DNA of 64,000 bases from Anaerococcus obesiensis ph10 (GTDB taxonomy: Bacteria; Bacillota; Clostridia; Tissierellales; Peptoniphilaceae). How positions within the stretch are numbered: position 1 is the first letter of the stretch; every line of letters begins with the position of its first letter. Shown here one piece after another: positions 25,534 to 34,338 of the stretch. The stretch covers positions 764,014-828,013 of the forward strand of contig NZ_HE978531.1 in assembly GCF_000311745.1 (NCBI RefSeq), read 5' to 3'. The notes under the pieces were generated by a model. That model had not been told where the DNA came from. It made no database searches and saw nothing but the letters and a program-made list of their open reading frames with translations. The position numbers were made by a program, and so were the translations under genes.

Positions 25534-27795
25534 TTACTCTCCTTCTAAATAGCTATGATCTACCAAAACTTTTCTAGGCTTACTGCCCTCGTAACCACCG
25601 ATTACGCCACGAGCTTCCAATTGGTCAATTATTCTCCCAGCTCTAGCATATCCTACTTTTAATTTTCTTTGCAAAAGAGAAACTGAAGCAGTGTTTTCAT
25701 TTATAATAATTTCTATTGCCTCATCAATCAATTCATCTTCATCATCATTTTCAACAATTTTTGTTTTTTCCTCAACAGTTTCCATAGCTTTTTTATCGTA
25801 TTCTTCTTCGCGAGTTTGTTTTATATAATTTACAACTCTCAAAACTTCAGAATCCGATACAAAAGCTCCCTGAATTCTCATAGGCTTCATTGCATCTGAT
25901 GGAGAAAATAACATATCTCCTTTTCCAAGCAAAGTTTCTGCTCCGCTCATATCAAGAATTGTTCTTGAATCAATTTGACTTGTAACTGCAAAAGCAATTC
26001 TTGATGGAATATTTGCCTTGATTGTTCCAGTTATTACATCAACTGTTGGCCTTTGAGTTGCAATTATCAAATGGATTCCACAAGCTCTAGATTTTTGAGC
26101 AAGTCTTGTAATATAATCTTCAACTTCACTTGCAGCTGTCATCATTAAATCTGATAACTCATCTATTATTATAACAACATAAGGAAGTTTTTCTATATTT
26201 TCATCAATTTCTGATAAATCTCTGTATGATGAAATATCTCTTACATGATTTTCTTCAAATAATTTATAACGTCTTTCCATTTCCCTAATTGCCCAAAATA
26301 ATGAAGACGATGCTTTTTTTGGATCAGTTATAACTGGCATAATTAAATGAGGAATTCCATTATAAATTGAAAGCTCTACGATTTTTGGATCTATCAAAAG
26401 CAATTTAACTTCATCTGGCGAATGCTTATATAAAATTGACATTATAATCGTATTTATACAAACACTTTTTCCAGATCCTGTCGCACCCGACACAAGAAGA
26501 TGGGGCATTTTTTCTATTGCAGAAACTTTTGGCAAGCCTGATATAGATTTTCCCAAAACAAAAGGAAGTTCTTTAGAGCTTTTCATAAACTCTTCGCTTG
26601 CAATCATTTCTTTTAAGCCAACAACTTCTTTTTGTGAATTTGGAACTTCTATTCCAACGTGGCTTTTGCCAGGAATTGGCGCTTCAATTCTTATATCGCT
26701 TGTTGCAAGTGCAAGGGATAAATCATCAGATAAATTTAAAATTTTTGAAACTTTTACACCTCTTTGAGGTTTTAATTCAAAACAAGTTACGCTTGGTCCA
26801 ATATTAATTTGAACAACTTTTGATTTTATACCAAAAGAATCCAAGCACTCCTCAATTCTTCTTGCTTTATCTTTTATATCATTTTGGTCAAGCTCGCTAT
26901 CATCATCCCTGTCATCAAGAAGATCTAGTTTTGGGAATTTATAATTTAAAGTATATTCTTCCTTAAAAGTTTGGTCAAAATCTGATAAATCGACTTGTTT
27001 TGATTTGTAGGAATTTATTTTTGCCTTTTCAAACCTTTGGTCAAAATCATCCTTATTTTCTTTTTCTACTTCTTCTTCAATCTTTATAATTTTATTTTTG
27101 CTTAAATCTTCTTCTTTGTCTATTTCTTCTCTTTTTTTGTTTTCTCTATTATTTCTAATTTTTTTAAGCTTTTTTTCTCTAAAATAAGTTTTTATTTTGT
27201 TGGAAATTTTCATATAGTTTTTTCCCATAAAATTTCCAAAAATTACAGTTTTTTCTTTGGTCTTCGTAATTAAGTCCTTATAAGATATGCCTAATAAATT
27301 TTTAATTAAAGAAATCCAAAAAATAATATATAAAATTATTATTCCTGCACTACCTATAAGCCTTTCTAGATAAAAACTAATATTTACTCCCAAAATACCA
27401 CCAGATTCTCTTATCATTTTTTCAGCATTTTTAATTGATAGGGACAAAGTTTTATCCAAAAATTTCATAGATAAAATTGCCATGGTTAATAAAATCAGGA
27501 TAAATAAAATATTAAATATCCTAAGATTTTTTTTGAATTTATCCATAAATACAAATAAAAAACTTATAAAAATAAAAATAAAAACAAAGTAAGACATAAA
27601 TCCAAAAATTCTAAAATTTGTATATGTAATAAAATCTCCCAATCTTCCGGTATTTGGAAGAATTAAAAATATAAATCCTATTAGAGAGATAAACATAAAA
27701 AATATAGAAAATGATTTCTTATTAAATTTTCTATTTGCAGATTTTTTTGAATATTTAGATTTTTTTCTTTTTCTATTTGAATTTGTATTTGCCAT
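25534..27795 (-). CDS. ftsK: DNA translocase FtsK/SpoIIIE
   Basis: 753 residues from ATG 27795 (GAGGTGAAT upstream; the ORF extends to 27822 without SD). Basic N-terminus, four TM helices to about residue 180, then a charged Lys/Glu linker. The motor domain follows, with Walker A SGATGSGKSVCIN, Walker B YVVIIIDELSDLMM and QRPTVDVITGTIKANIPSR. The C-terminal winged-helix gamma domain is ASVSLLQRKLKVGYARAGRIIDQLE. It pumps chromosome DNA through the septum. Same orientation as pgsA, 1 base apart. Confidence 0.95.
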   Translation of the reverse strand: MANTNSNRKRKKSKYSKKSANRKFNKKSFSIFFMFISLIGFIFLILPNTGRLGDFITYTNFRIFGFMSYFVFIFIFISFLFVFMDKFKKNLRIFNILFILILLTMAILSMKFLDKTLSLSIKNAEKMIRESGGILGVNISFYLERLIGSAGIIILYIIFWISLIKNLLGISYKDLITKTKEKTVIFGNFMGKNYMKISNKIKTYFREKKLKKIRNNRENKKREEIDKEEDLSKNKIIKIEEEVEKENKDDFDQRFEKAKINSYKSKQVDLSDFDQTFKEEYTLNYKFPKLDLLDDRDDDSELDQNDIKDKARRIEECLDSFGIKSKVVQINIGPSVTCFELKPQRGVKVSKILNLSDDLSLALATSDIRIEAPIPGKSHVGIEVPNSQKEVVGLKEMIASEEFMKSSKELPFVLGKSISGLPKVSAIEKMPHLLVSGATGSGKSVCINTIIMSILYKHSPDEVKLLLIDPKIVELSIYNGIPHLIMPVITDPKKASSSLFWAIREMERRYKLFEENHVRDISSYRDLSEIDENIEKLPYVVIIIDELSDLMMTAASEVEDYITRLAQKSRACGIHLIIATQRPTVDVITGTIKANIPSRIAFAVTSQIDSRTILDMSGAETLLGKGDMLFSPSDAMKPMRIQGAFVSDSEVLRVVNYIKQTREEEYDKKAMETVEEKTKIVENDDEDELIDEAIEIIINENTASVSLLQRKLKVGYARAGRIIDQLEARGVIGGYEGSKPRKVLVDHSYLEGE

Positions 27796-27871
27796 ATTCA
27801 CCTCACATAGATTATATAACAAAGGAGAAAATAAATAAACTGCCTAATAAATGGCAGCCTTCTTTTAACTT

Positions 27872-27959
27872 CTACAAAATTTTATTTATGGTACAAAATG
27901 AATTAAAAATTTTCGCACAAGAAAAATAATTAATTCATTTTAACCATAATTTTTTGTAG
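27872..27959. repeat. 88-bp imperfect inverted repeat between pnp and ftsK
   Basis: The ends are CTACAAAA (27872-27879) and TTTTGTAG (27952-27959). Inside, TTATGGTACAAAATGAATTAA on the left resembles the reverse complement of the right arm (TTATGGTTAAAATGAATTAA), around a 15-nt centre TTTCGCACAAGAAAA. Flanks AACT/AGTT extend the pairing. Longer than a normal terminator; MITE-like or a long mRNA 3' hairpin after pnp. Confidence 0.5.
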
Positions 27960-27983
27960 TTAGTTTATAAAATCTTTTAAGAC

Positions 27984-30092
27984 TTAGTCTTCTTTAGATT
28001 GTTTTTTTTCTTCTTCAATTAATAGGGCTTTTCTTGAAAGATTGATTCTTCCTTGCCTATCAATTTCTGTAACTTTTACCCTTACCTTATCTCCAATTTT
28101 TAAAACATCTTCAACTTTTTCAGTTCTTTTTGTATCAATTTGAGATATGTGTAAGAGTCCTTCTTTGCCAATTGCAATTTCTACAAAGGCACCAAAGTTC
28201 ATTATTCTTTTTACTTCGCCCTCATAAATATCGCCAGCTTTTGGATCAGTTACAATTGATTTAATCATTTGGATAGCTTTTTTTCCGCTTTCTCCATCAT
28301 TGCTTGCAACTGTTATGTGTCCATCGTCTTCAGTTTCAATTTTTACACCAGTTGCATCAATTATTTTGTTGATTGTTTTTCCGCCGGCACCAATTACATC
28401 CCTAACTTTTTCTGGATCAATATCTATTGAAAAAATTCTTGGAGCATATTTTGATAAGTCTTCTCTTGGCTTGTCGATTGCTGATGTTATTACATCAAGA
28501 ATTTTAAGTCTTGCCTTATGAGCATCAGCCAAGGCTTCTTGTAAAACTTCTTTATTTATTCCAGAAATTTTCATATCCATTTGAAGAGCAGTAATTCCAT
28601 CTTTTGTTCCAGCAACTTTAAAGTCCATATCTCCAAGATGATCTTCAAGTCCTTGAATGTCTGTAAGAATTGAAATTGAATTTTCTTCTTTGATTAAGCC
28701 CATAGCAATTCCTGCAACAGGTTTTTTAATTGGAACTCCTGCATCCATTAGTGATAAAGTCGAACCGCAAATTGATGCTTGTGATGATGAACCGTTTGAT
28801 GATAAAACTTCACTTACTACTCTTATTGTGTAAGGAAAATCATTTGTATCAGGCAAAACTGGAATTAAAGCTCTCTCAGCCAAATGTCCATGTCCAACTT
28901 CACGTCTTCCAGGTCCTCTTAGTGGTCTAATATCTCCAACGCAAAATGGTGGGAAATTATATTGATGAATATATCTTTTTGTAATTTCTTCTCTGTTCAT
29001 TGAATCAATTACTTGTTCTTCCCCAGGAGATCCTAATGTTAGAACTGATAAAACTTGAGTTTGACCTCTTTGGAATAATCCAGAACCGTGAGCTCTTGGC
29101 AAAAGTCCAGCTTCTGCAGATAAAGGACGAATTTCATCCATCTTACGTCCATCAGGTCTAATTTTATCAATTGAAATCATTCTTCTAACTTCTTTTTTCA
29201 TAATAGAATCTACAGTTTTGTGAATTTCATCTTCACTTTCTGGAAATTCCTCTAAGAAATCTTCCCTACATTTTTCTTCTATTTCGTTAATATCATCTTC
29301 TCTTTGAACCTTATCAGTTGTTCTTATAGAATTTTTAATATCTTGTGTGTATTTATCTTTAATTTTTCTTTGAATTTCAGTTTCAACTTCTTCACAAACT
29401 TCCATTTTTTCCTTGCCAATATCATCAATAATTGTTTGGATAAAAGCGCAAATTTCTTTAATTTCTGCATGAGCTACCATCATAGCTTCAAGCATTTCAT
29501 CTTCTGATAATTCATTTGCACCAGCTTCAACCATATTAATAGCATCAGCAGTACCTGCTACTGTTAAATTCAAAGAAGTCTTTTCTCTTTGGTCTTTATT
29601 TGGATTTACAATAAATTTTCCATCAACATATCCAACAGAAACAGCAGCAACTGGTCCATAAAAAGGAATATCAGAAATTCCAAGAGCAATAGATGCACCA
29701 ATTGTTGTCATACAATCAGGTTCATTATCTTCATCTACAGAAAATGGTGTAGCAATTACTTGAACATCATTGTAAAAATTTTCTGGAAACAAAGGTCTTA
29801 AAGGTCTATCCATTTGACGAGAAATCAAAATAGCCTTGTCTGATGCCTTACCTTCTCTTTTTATAAATCCGCCAGGAATTTTTCCAACTGCATAAAGTTT
29901 TTCTTGATAATCACAAATAAGTGGGAAAAAATCAATTCCCTCTCTTGGCTTGTCACTTGCAACAGCAGTAACTAATAAAATTGTATCGCCTGTTCTAATT
30001 AAACATTCTCCATTAGTTTGCTCAGCAACTTTTCCGATTGTTATAGAAAGATCGGAACCATTTTGTGACTTATATTCATAAGTTTTTTCCAT
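27984..30092 (-). CDS. pnp: Polynucleotide phosphorylase
   Basis: 702 residues. Two RNase PH domains (first with MDRPLRPLFPENFYNDVQV, second with RAHGSGLFQRGQTQVLSV, GHLAERAL and the catalytic Asp in GDMDFKVAGT), then KH (IGAGGKTINKIIDATG, about 560-620) and S1 (YEGEVKRIMNFGAFVEI, about 625-690). Phosphorolytic 3'-5' exoribonuclease of mRNA decay. Placed after rpsO, the conserved rpsO-pnp order. SD GGAG precedes ATG 30092. Confidence 0.97.
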   Translation of the reverse strand: MEKTYEYKSQNGSDLSITIGKVAEQTNGECLIRTGDTILLVTAVASDKPREGIDFFPLICDYQEKLYAVGKIPGGFIKREGKASDKAILISRQMDRPLRPLFPENFYNDVQVIATPFSVDEDNEPDCMTTIGASIALGISDIPFYGPVAAVSVGYVDGKFIVNPNKDQREKTSLNLTVAGTADAINMVEAGANELSEDEMLEAMMVAHAEIKEICAFIQTIIDDIGKEKMEVCEEVETEIQRKIKDKYTQDIKNSIRTTDKVQREDDINEIEEKCREDFLEEFPESEDEIHKTVDSIMKKEVRRMISIDKIRPDGRKMDEIRPLSAEAGLLPRAHGSGLFQRGQTQVLSVLTLGSPGEEQVIDSMNREEITKRYIHQYNFPPFCVGDIRPLRGPGRREVGHGHLAERALIPVLPDTNDFPYTIRVVSEVLSSNGSSSQASICGSTLSLMDAGVPIKKPVAGIAMGLIKEENSISILTDIQGLEDHLGDMDFKVAGTKDGITALQMDMKISGINKEVLQEALADAHKARLKILDVITSAIDKPREDLSKYAPRIFSIDIDPEKVRDVIGAGGKTINKIIDATGVKIETEDDGHITVASNDGESGKKAIQMIKSIVTDPKAGDIYEGEVKRIMNFGAFVEIAIGKEGLLHISQIDTKRTEKVEDVLKIGDKVRVKVTEIDRQGRINLSRKALLIEEEKKQSKED

Positions 30093-30140
30093 TTTTTCTC
30101 CTAACTACAAAAAAGACGGGATAAGTCCCGTCATATTTAA

Positions 30141-30407
30141 CTATTTTCTTAAACCAAGTTTTTCAATAACTTCACGATATCTTTCAATATCATTTTCCAT
30201 TAAGTAATTTAAAAGTCCTTTTCTACGTCTAATCATTTTGAAAAGTCCTCTTCTTGATGAGTGGTCTTTTTTGTTTGCTTTTAAATGTTCAGTAAGTTCT
30301 TTGATTCTTTGAGTAAGAATAGCAATTTGAACTTCTGGTGAACCAGTATCTTTTTCGTCTTTTTGAAATTGTTTAATAATTTCTGTTTTTTGATCTTTAT
30401 TTAACAT
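30141..30407 (-). CDS. rpsO: 30S ribosomal protein S15
   Basis: 88 residues, standard length and sequence ([47 protein letters not shown]). Binds the 16S central domain. GGAGG 6 bases before ATG 30407. It has its own promoter and a 70-base structured leader. Confidence 0.97.
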   Translation of the reverse strand: MLNKDQKTEIIKQFQKDEKDTGSPEVQIAILTQRIKELTEHLKANKKDHSSRRGLFKMIRRRKGLLNYLMENDIERYREVIEKLGLRK

Positions 30408-30479
30408 AAAATCCTCCTAAAATTTATTCGCCATAACCATGAAATAGTCCGAGGAAACTTAGTCCATAGTTAAGGTATC
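30408..30479 (-). promoter_or_regulatory. Putative S15 autoregulatory leader of rpsO
   Basis: Between the predicted start point and the rpsO SD the leader can form AACUAUG/CAUGGUU enclosing an AGU/ACU hairpin with loop UUCCUCGG. S15 represses its own mRNA through leader structures in several bacteria; the match to a known class was not tested. Confidence 0.4.
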
Positions 30480-30485
30480 TTTGAT

Positions 30486-30513
30486 ATTATACCAAATATC
30501 TTTATTTTTGCAA
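30486..30513 (-). promoter_or_regulatory. Promoter of rpsO-pnp
   Basis: TTGCAA (30513-30508), 16-bp spacer, TATAAT (30491-30486) on the minus strand. Confidence 0.65.
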
Positions 30514-30568
30514 AGAAAAAATTACATATTAATTTTTCTTATTTAAAAATAAAATTAATCCCAATTTT

Positions 30569-31084
30569 TTAAAAATCTAATTCATTAATTCCTGCTTTAA
30601 AATCAAAAATTTCATAATCATATCCAGAATCTTTTACTAATTTGAAAATATCTTCATTTTTTATAAAAAGAGTTTTGGTGTTGTCGTCTGGATGAAAGGT
30701 CATAAGATCATTTTCTTCTATCATATCTTTATCAAAGAACACTTTTATATTTTCATTTGTATTCATCAAACCAAAAACTGATATAATTCCTACTTCTTGC
30801 TCCATTATTTCATAAACTTTTTTCGGATCAAGAAAGTGCATTCCTTTTTCATTTAATAATTTATTATAATCTTTTAAGCTAATCATTTTTTTATCATCCA
30901 TAACTATCAAATAATATTGTCTATTTTTTCTATTAGCCAAAAAAAGATTTTTTGTCCTTGCCCCTTCTTTTCCTTCAATATATTTATCAGCTTCTTCTGT
31001 AGTTTCAGCTGGAGGATGTTCTACCATATCATATTTTATATTTAATTTATTAAGTCTATCAAATACTTTTTTGGAACTACTCAT
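30569..31084 (-). CDS. Prolyl-tRNA editing protein ProX/YbaK-type
   Basis: 171 residues, a single YbaK/ProX fold: HPPAETTEEADKYI, GARTKNLFLANRKNRQYYLIVM (with the conserved Lys of the editing site), KGMHFLDPKKVYEIM, VFGLMNTNENIKVFFDKDM and FHPDDNTKTLFI. These trans-acting deacylases clear Ala-tRNA-Pro or similar mischarged tRNA. Monocistronic between rpsO and ribF. Confidence 0.88.
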   Translation of the reverse strand: MSSSKKVFDRLNKLNIKYDMVEHPPAETTEEADKYIEGKEGARTKNLFLANRKNRQYYLIVMDDKKMISLKDYNKLLNEKGMHFLDPKKVYEIMEQEVGIISVFGLMNTNENIKVFFDKDMIEENDLMTFHPDDNTKTLFIKNEDIFKLVKDSGYDYEIFDFKAGINELDF

Positions 31085-31168
31085 AATAATCTCCTTTTTA
31101 AAATTTTCAAATTACAATTTTAAATTCTATATTATAAATACCCAATAGGATTAAAAATAAATTTGAGC

Positions 31169-31198
31169 ACAAAAAAAGAGCAGTTTCCTACTCTTTTC
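31169..31198 (-). terminator. Terminator of the rimP-ribF operon
   Basis: Minus strand AGAAAAGAG-loop-CTCTTTTTTT overlapping the ribF stop. Confidence 0.7.
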
Positions 31199-32129
31199 TA
31201 TATTTTTCTATTAATTTTCTTCCTGTTTTTTTATCTTTTTCCATTTGTGCGATTAATTCTTCAGGAGAATTAAATTTATAATCAGGTCTTAGAAATTCTA
31301 AAAATTCTATGCTTATATTTTTCCCATATATATCTTTTGAAAAATCCATTATATAGGTTTCGATTTTCATTTTTTTATTTTCAAATGTTGGATTTGTTCC
31401 TATATCTGTTAGGGCATAATAAAAATCCCTGTCTATATTTACTCTGGTAAAATAAACTCCAGATTTTGCTGTAACATATTTAAATGAGGGCTTTAGATTT
31501 GCTGTTGGGAAATTTAAAAGTCTTCCTCTTTGGGCGCCTTTTATAACTTTTCCTTGCATTTTAAAAGGATGTCCCAAGTCTTTGTTGGCTTTTTCAATTT
31601 TTCCTTCTCTTACCATTTGTCTTATGTCTGTGGAATTTATAATTTTTCCATCATCAAGCTCAAAATCTACTACTTTTGTTTTGTAGGCAAAATCTTCCTC
31701 GCATTTTTTTAAAGTTTTTATATCTCCTTTTGCCATTTTCCCAAACCTATAATTATCTCCAACTATTACATATTTGGTATTTAATTTTTTATATAAAATT
31801 TTTTCAATAAATTCGTAAGGAGATAGATCTTTAAATTTATCTGAAAATTCCAAAAGACAAAAACATTCTATGCCCAAATTTTTCAAAATTTCTATTTTAT
31901 CTTCAAGACTTGTAAGATATTCTCTTTCTCCATTTAGGATATTTTTGGTGTTTTCTTTAAATAATAATACAGATGGCATTAGATTTTTTGCTTTTGAAAT
32001 TTTTATATTTTCTTTCATAAGTTTTTGATGACCCTTGTGGACTCCATCAAAATTTCCAAGGCTTACTGCTTTTGGCGATAAGTCAAATTCATTAAAATCC
32101 AAGTCGAATATTTTTATATTATCCTTCAT
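31188..32129 (-). CDS. ribF: Bifunctional riboflavin kinase / FAD synthetase
   Basis: 313 residues. N-terminal adenylyltransferase with SLGNFDGVHKGHQKL (HxGH-like) and STDIRQMVREGKIEKANKDLG; C-terminal kinase with GRLLNFPTANL and YYALTDIGTNPTF. Makes FMN and FAD. Overlaps truB by 11 bases; truB-ribF is the conserved end of the nusA-infB cluster. Confidence 0.95.
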   Translation of the reverse strand: MKDNIKIFDLDFNEFDLSPKAVSLGNFDGVHKGHQKLMKENIKISKAKNLMPSVLLFKENTKNILNGEREYLTSLEDKIEILKNLGIECFCLLEFSDKFKDLSPYEFIEKILYKKLNTKYVIVGDNYRFGKMAKGDIKTLKKCEEDFAYKTKVVDFELDDGKIINSTDIRQMVREGKIEKANKDLGHPFKMQGKVIKGAQRGRLLNFPTANLKPSFKYVTAKSGVYFTRVNIDRDFYYALTDIGTNPTFENKKMKIETYIMDFSKDIYGKNISIEFLEFLRPDYKFNSPEELIAQMEKDKKTGRKLIEKYRKE

Positions 32130-33003
32130 AAAACACCTTCTTTAACTTCAAAGTCTTGTTTTTATTTTTATATTCTCCAAGACCAATGAATAAATCTTCT
32201 ACATAAACTCTAATAAGTCCATCAAAATTTTTTCCAAGATCAATTTTCATAGTCATCCCATTTGTAGCTTGTTTGTAATAAGACTTATCCAAAATTATTT
32301 TTTCATATTGATTTAGGGCATCATCAATTGGAATAAGCTTTTTTATAAGCTCATCAACATCTTTATTTTCAAAATCTTCAATTTTTATAGCATCTTTTAC
32401 ATCAAAATTTCCAACTTTAAGCCTTCTAAGTTCTTTTACCGTAGCAAATGTTTTTAAAACTTCTCCCAAATCATTTACAAGACTTCTTATATAAGTTCCT
32501 TTTGAACAAGTTATTTTAAATCTTGCATAAGGAAAATCAAAATCTAGGATTTCAAAATCATAAACTTTAATTCTTCTTTGTTTTCTTTCTACAATTTTTC
32601 CTTCTCTTGCAAGCTCATATAATTTTTTGCCATTTTGTTTTAAAGCTGAATACATGGGAGGAGTTTGTAAAATTTCTCCTAAAAAATTTTCTTTTATTGC
32701 CTTTTCCAAATCTTTTTTTTCAAAAGTTTTTGAAGATTTTTCTAAAATTTCCCCTGTAATATCTTGTGTATCTGTTTTTTGCCCAAAAAATGCAAGAGTC
32801 TCATAGATTTTAACCTCATCCATTAAAAAATCTGAAACTCTTGTTGCTTTGTTAATTAAAAGTGGCAAAAGACCAGTTGCAATAGGATCAAGAGTTCCTG
32901 CATGGCCTATTTTTTTTATGCCTAGTTTTTTTCTTGCTTGATATACACATTTTCCTGATGACATTCCTGTACTTTTATCAATTAACAAAATTCCGCTAGT
33001 CAT
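32119..33003 (-). CDS. truB: tRNA pseudouridine(55) synthase
   Basis: 294 residues. GILLIDKSTGMSSGKCV, catalytic motif GHAGTLDPIATGLLPLL (Asp nucleophile, about residue 38), PPMYSALKQNGKKLYELAREG, CSKGTYIRSLVNDLGE; small C-terminal extension. Forms Psi55 of the T arm. Overlaps nrnA by 8 bases and ribF by 11. Confidence 0.96.
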   Translation of the reverse strand: MTSGILLIDKSTGMSSGKCVYQARKKLGIKKIGHAGTLDPIATGLLPLLINKATRVSDFLMDEVKIYETLAFFGQKTDTQDITGEILEKSSKTFEKKDLEKAIKENFLGEILQTPPMYSALKQNGKKLYELAREGKIVERKQRRIKVYDFEILDFDFPYARFKITCSKGTYIRSLVNDLGEVLKTFATVKELRRLKVGNFDVKDAIKIEDFENKDVDELIKKLIPIDDALNQYEKIILDKSYYKQATNGMTMKIDLGKNFDGLIRVYVEDLFIGLGEYKNKNKTLKLKKVFYEG

Positions 33004-33985
33004 TTATTGCCTCTTCTAAAATTTTTCTCATTATATTTATAGCCTTATCCATTGAATCTGTATTTATTGTAAATCCAGAAGCTCTAATGTGACCACCGCC
33101 ACCATTATCTCTTGCAATTTTAGAAACATCAAGATAATCTTTGCTCCTTAAAGAAATTTTAAATTCATTTTCTCCATATTCTTTTACAAGACAAGCTACT
33201 TCAATTCCTTTTAAATCTCTAAGCATATTTACAACCGATTCACTATCACCCATTTGTACACCAAAATCCTTACATATTTTTTGGCTTACTCCAACAAGGG
33301 CATAAGGCTTTTTAAATTCTACCTTGTTTAAAAGATGATTTTCAAATTGTAATTTTGAAATTTCTTTATTTTGGTAAAGATTTTTATAAATCATTTCAAA
33401 ATCTGCTCCGATTTTATACAAATCTGCTGCAGTATAAAAAGTTAATTCACTTATATTTGAATATAAAAATCTACCAGTATCCGTAACCAAGCCAGCATAC
33501 AAAAGTGTAGCTATTTCTTTATCAATCGGAAGCTTCAATCTTTTTATAATTTCATAAACAAGCTCACAGCTTGCAGGAGAATCTGAATGAATTATATTTA
33601 AATCCGTTTTGATTGAGCCACCTTCATGATGGTCAATTACAAGAACTTTTTTAGATTTTTTACAAATTTCTATTGCCTTATCAATCCTATCAAATTCTGA
33701 ACAATCAACAATAATAAACAAATCATATTCTTTTTTGCTAGGATTTTTATAAAAATCAATTTGTGGTAAAAAATTTAAATAATCATCCACTTCACTTATT
33801 TTTATTACATCAGATTTTTTTCCATAAAGCTCAAGAGATTTCCTAAGACCAAGAGCTGATCCTAGGGCATCTCCATCAGGATTTATATGGGCTGAAATTG
33901 CAATTGTATCAGCCTCATCAATAAATTTTTTAAAATTTTCTAATTCTTTTTGGCTAATCTTCTCGATTTTTGGCATTTTTTTCAT
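32996..33985 (-). CDS. nrnA: DHH/DHHA1 phosphoesterase (NrnA-like)
   Basis: About 326-329 residues; starts at ATG 33985 or, more likely, ATG 33976, which has GGGATGA at SD distance. DHH domain: AHINPDGDALGSALGL, VDCSEFDRI, DHHEGG (motif III, about 116); DHHA1: GGGGHIRASGF near the C-terminus. Degrades nanoRNA and in some species pAp or c-di-nucleotides. It overlaps rbfA by 32 bases (or 23 from the later start). Confidence 0.9.
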   Translation of the reverse strand: MKKMPKIEKISQKELENFKKFIDEADTIAISAHINPDGDALGSALGLRKSLELYGKKSDVIKISEVDDYLNFLPQIDFYKNPSKKEYDLFIIVDCSEFDRIDKAIEICKKSKKVLVIDHHEGGSIKTDLNIIHSDSPASCELVYEIIKRLKLPIDKEIATLLYAGLVTDTGRFLYSNISELTFYTAADLYKIGADFEMIYKNLYQNKEISKLQFENHLLNKVEFKKPYALVGVSQKICKDFGVQMGDSESVVNMLRDLKGIEVACLVKEYGENEFKISLRSKDYLDVSKIARDNGGGGHIRASGFTINTDSMDKAINIMRKILEEAIND

Positions 33986-34337
33986 CCCTTTTTATGGTTT
34001 CAGCAATTAGCTTATCCATATACACGCCATGTTCGATAGAATTGTCATATTTAAACCTAAATTCTGGCATAGATCTTAATCTCATTCTCTCGCCAATTAA
34101 TTTTTTCATATATCCTTTTGCTTGATCGAGAGCTTCTATTACAGATTCTTTTTTGTTTTCATCTCCCAAAACTGAAACAAAAATATCAGCATAGGATAAG
34201 TCATTTGTAACTTCTACTTCAGTTATAGAAACTATTACATTATCTGATAATCTTGGATCATTAATATCTTCTGCCAAAATTTTTGATAATTCTTTTTGCA
34301 TTTGTGAAGATATTTTTAAGGTTCTTCTTTTGTCCAT
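33954..34337 (-). CDS. rbfA: Ribosome-binding factor A
   Basis: 127 residues. KH-like fold: KISSQMQKELSKILAEDINDPRL, VSITEVEVTNDLSYADIFVSVLG, MRSMPEFRFKYDNSIEHG. 30S maturation and cold adaptation. One base after infB, overlapping nrnA downstream. Confidence 0.95.
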   Translation of the reverse strand: MDKRRTLKISSQMQKELSKILAEDINDPRLSDNVIVSITEVEVTNDLSYADIFVSVLGDENKKESVIEALDQAKGYMKKLIGERMRLRSMPEFRFKYDNSIEHGVYMDKLIAETIKRDEKNAKNRED

Positions 34338-34338
34338 T

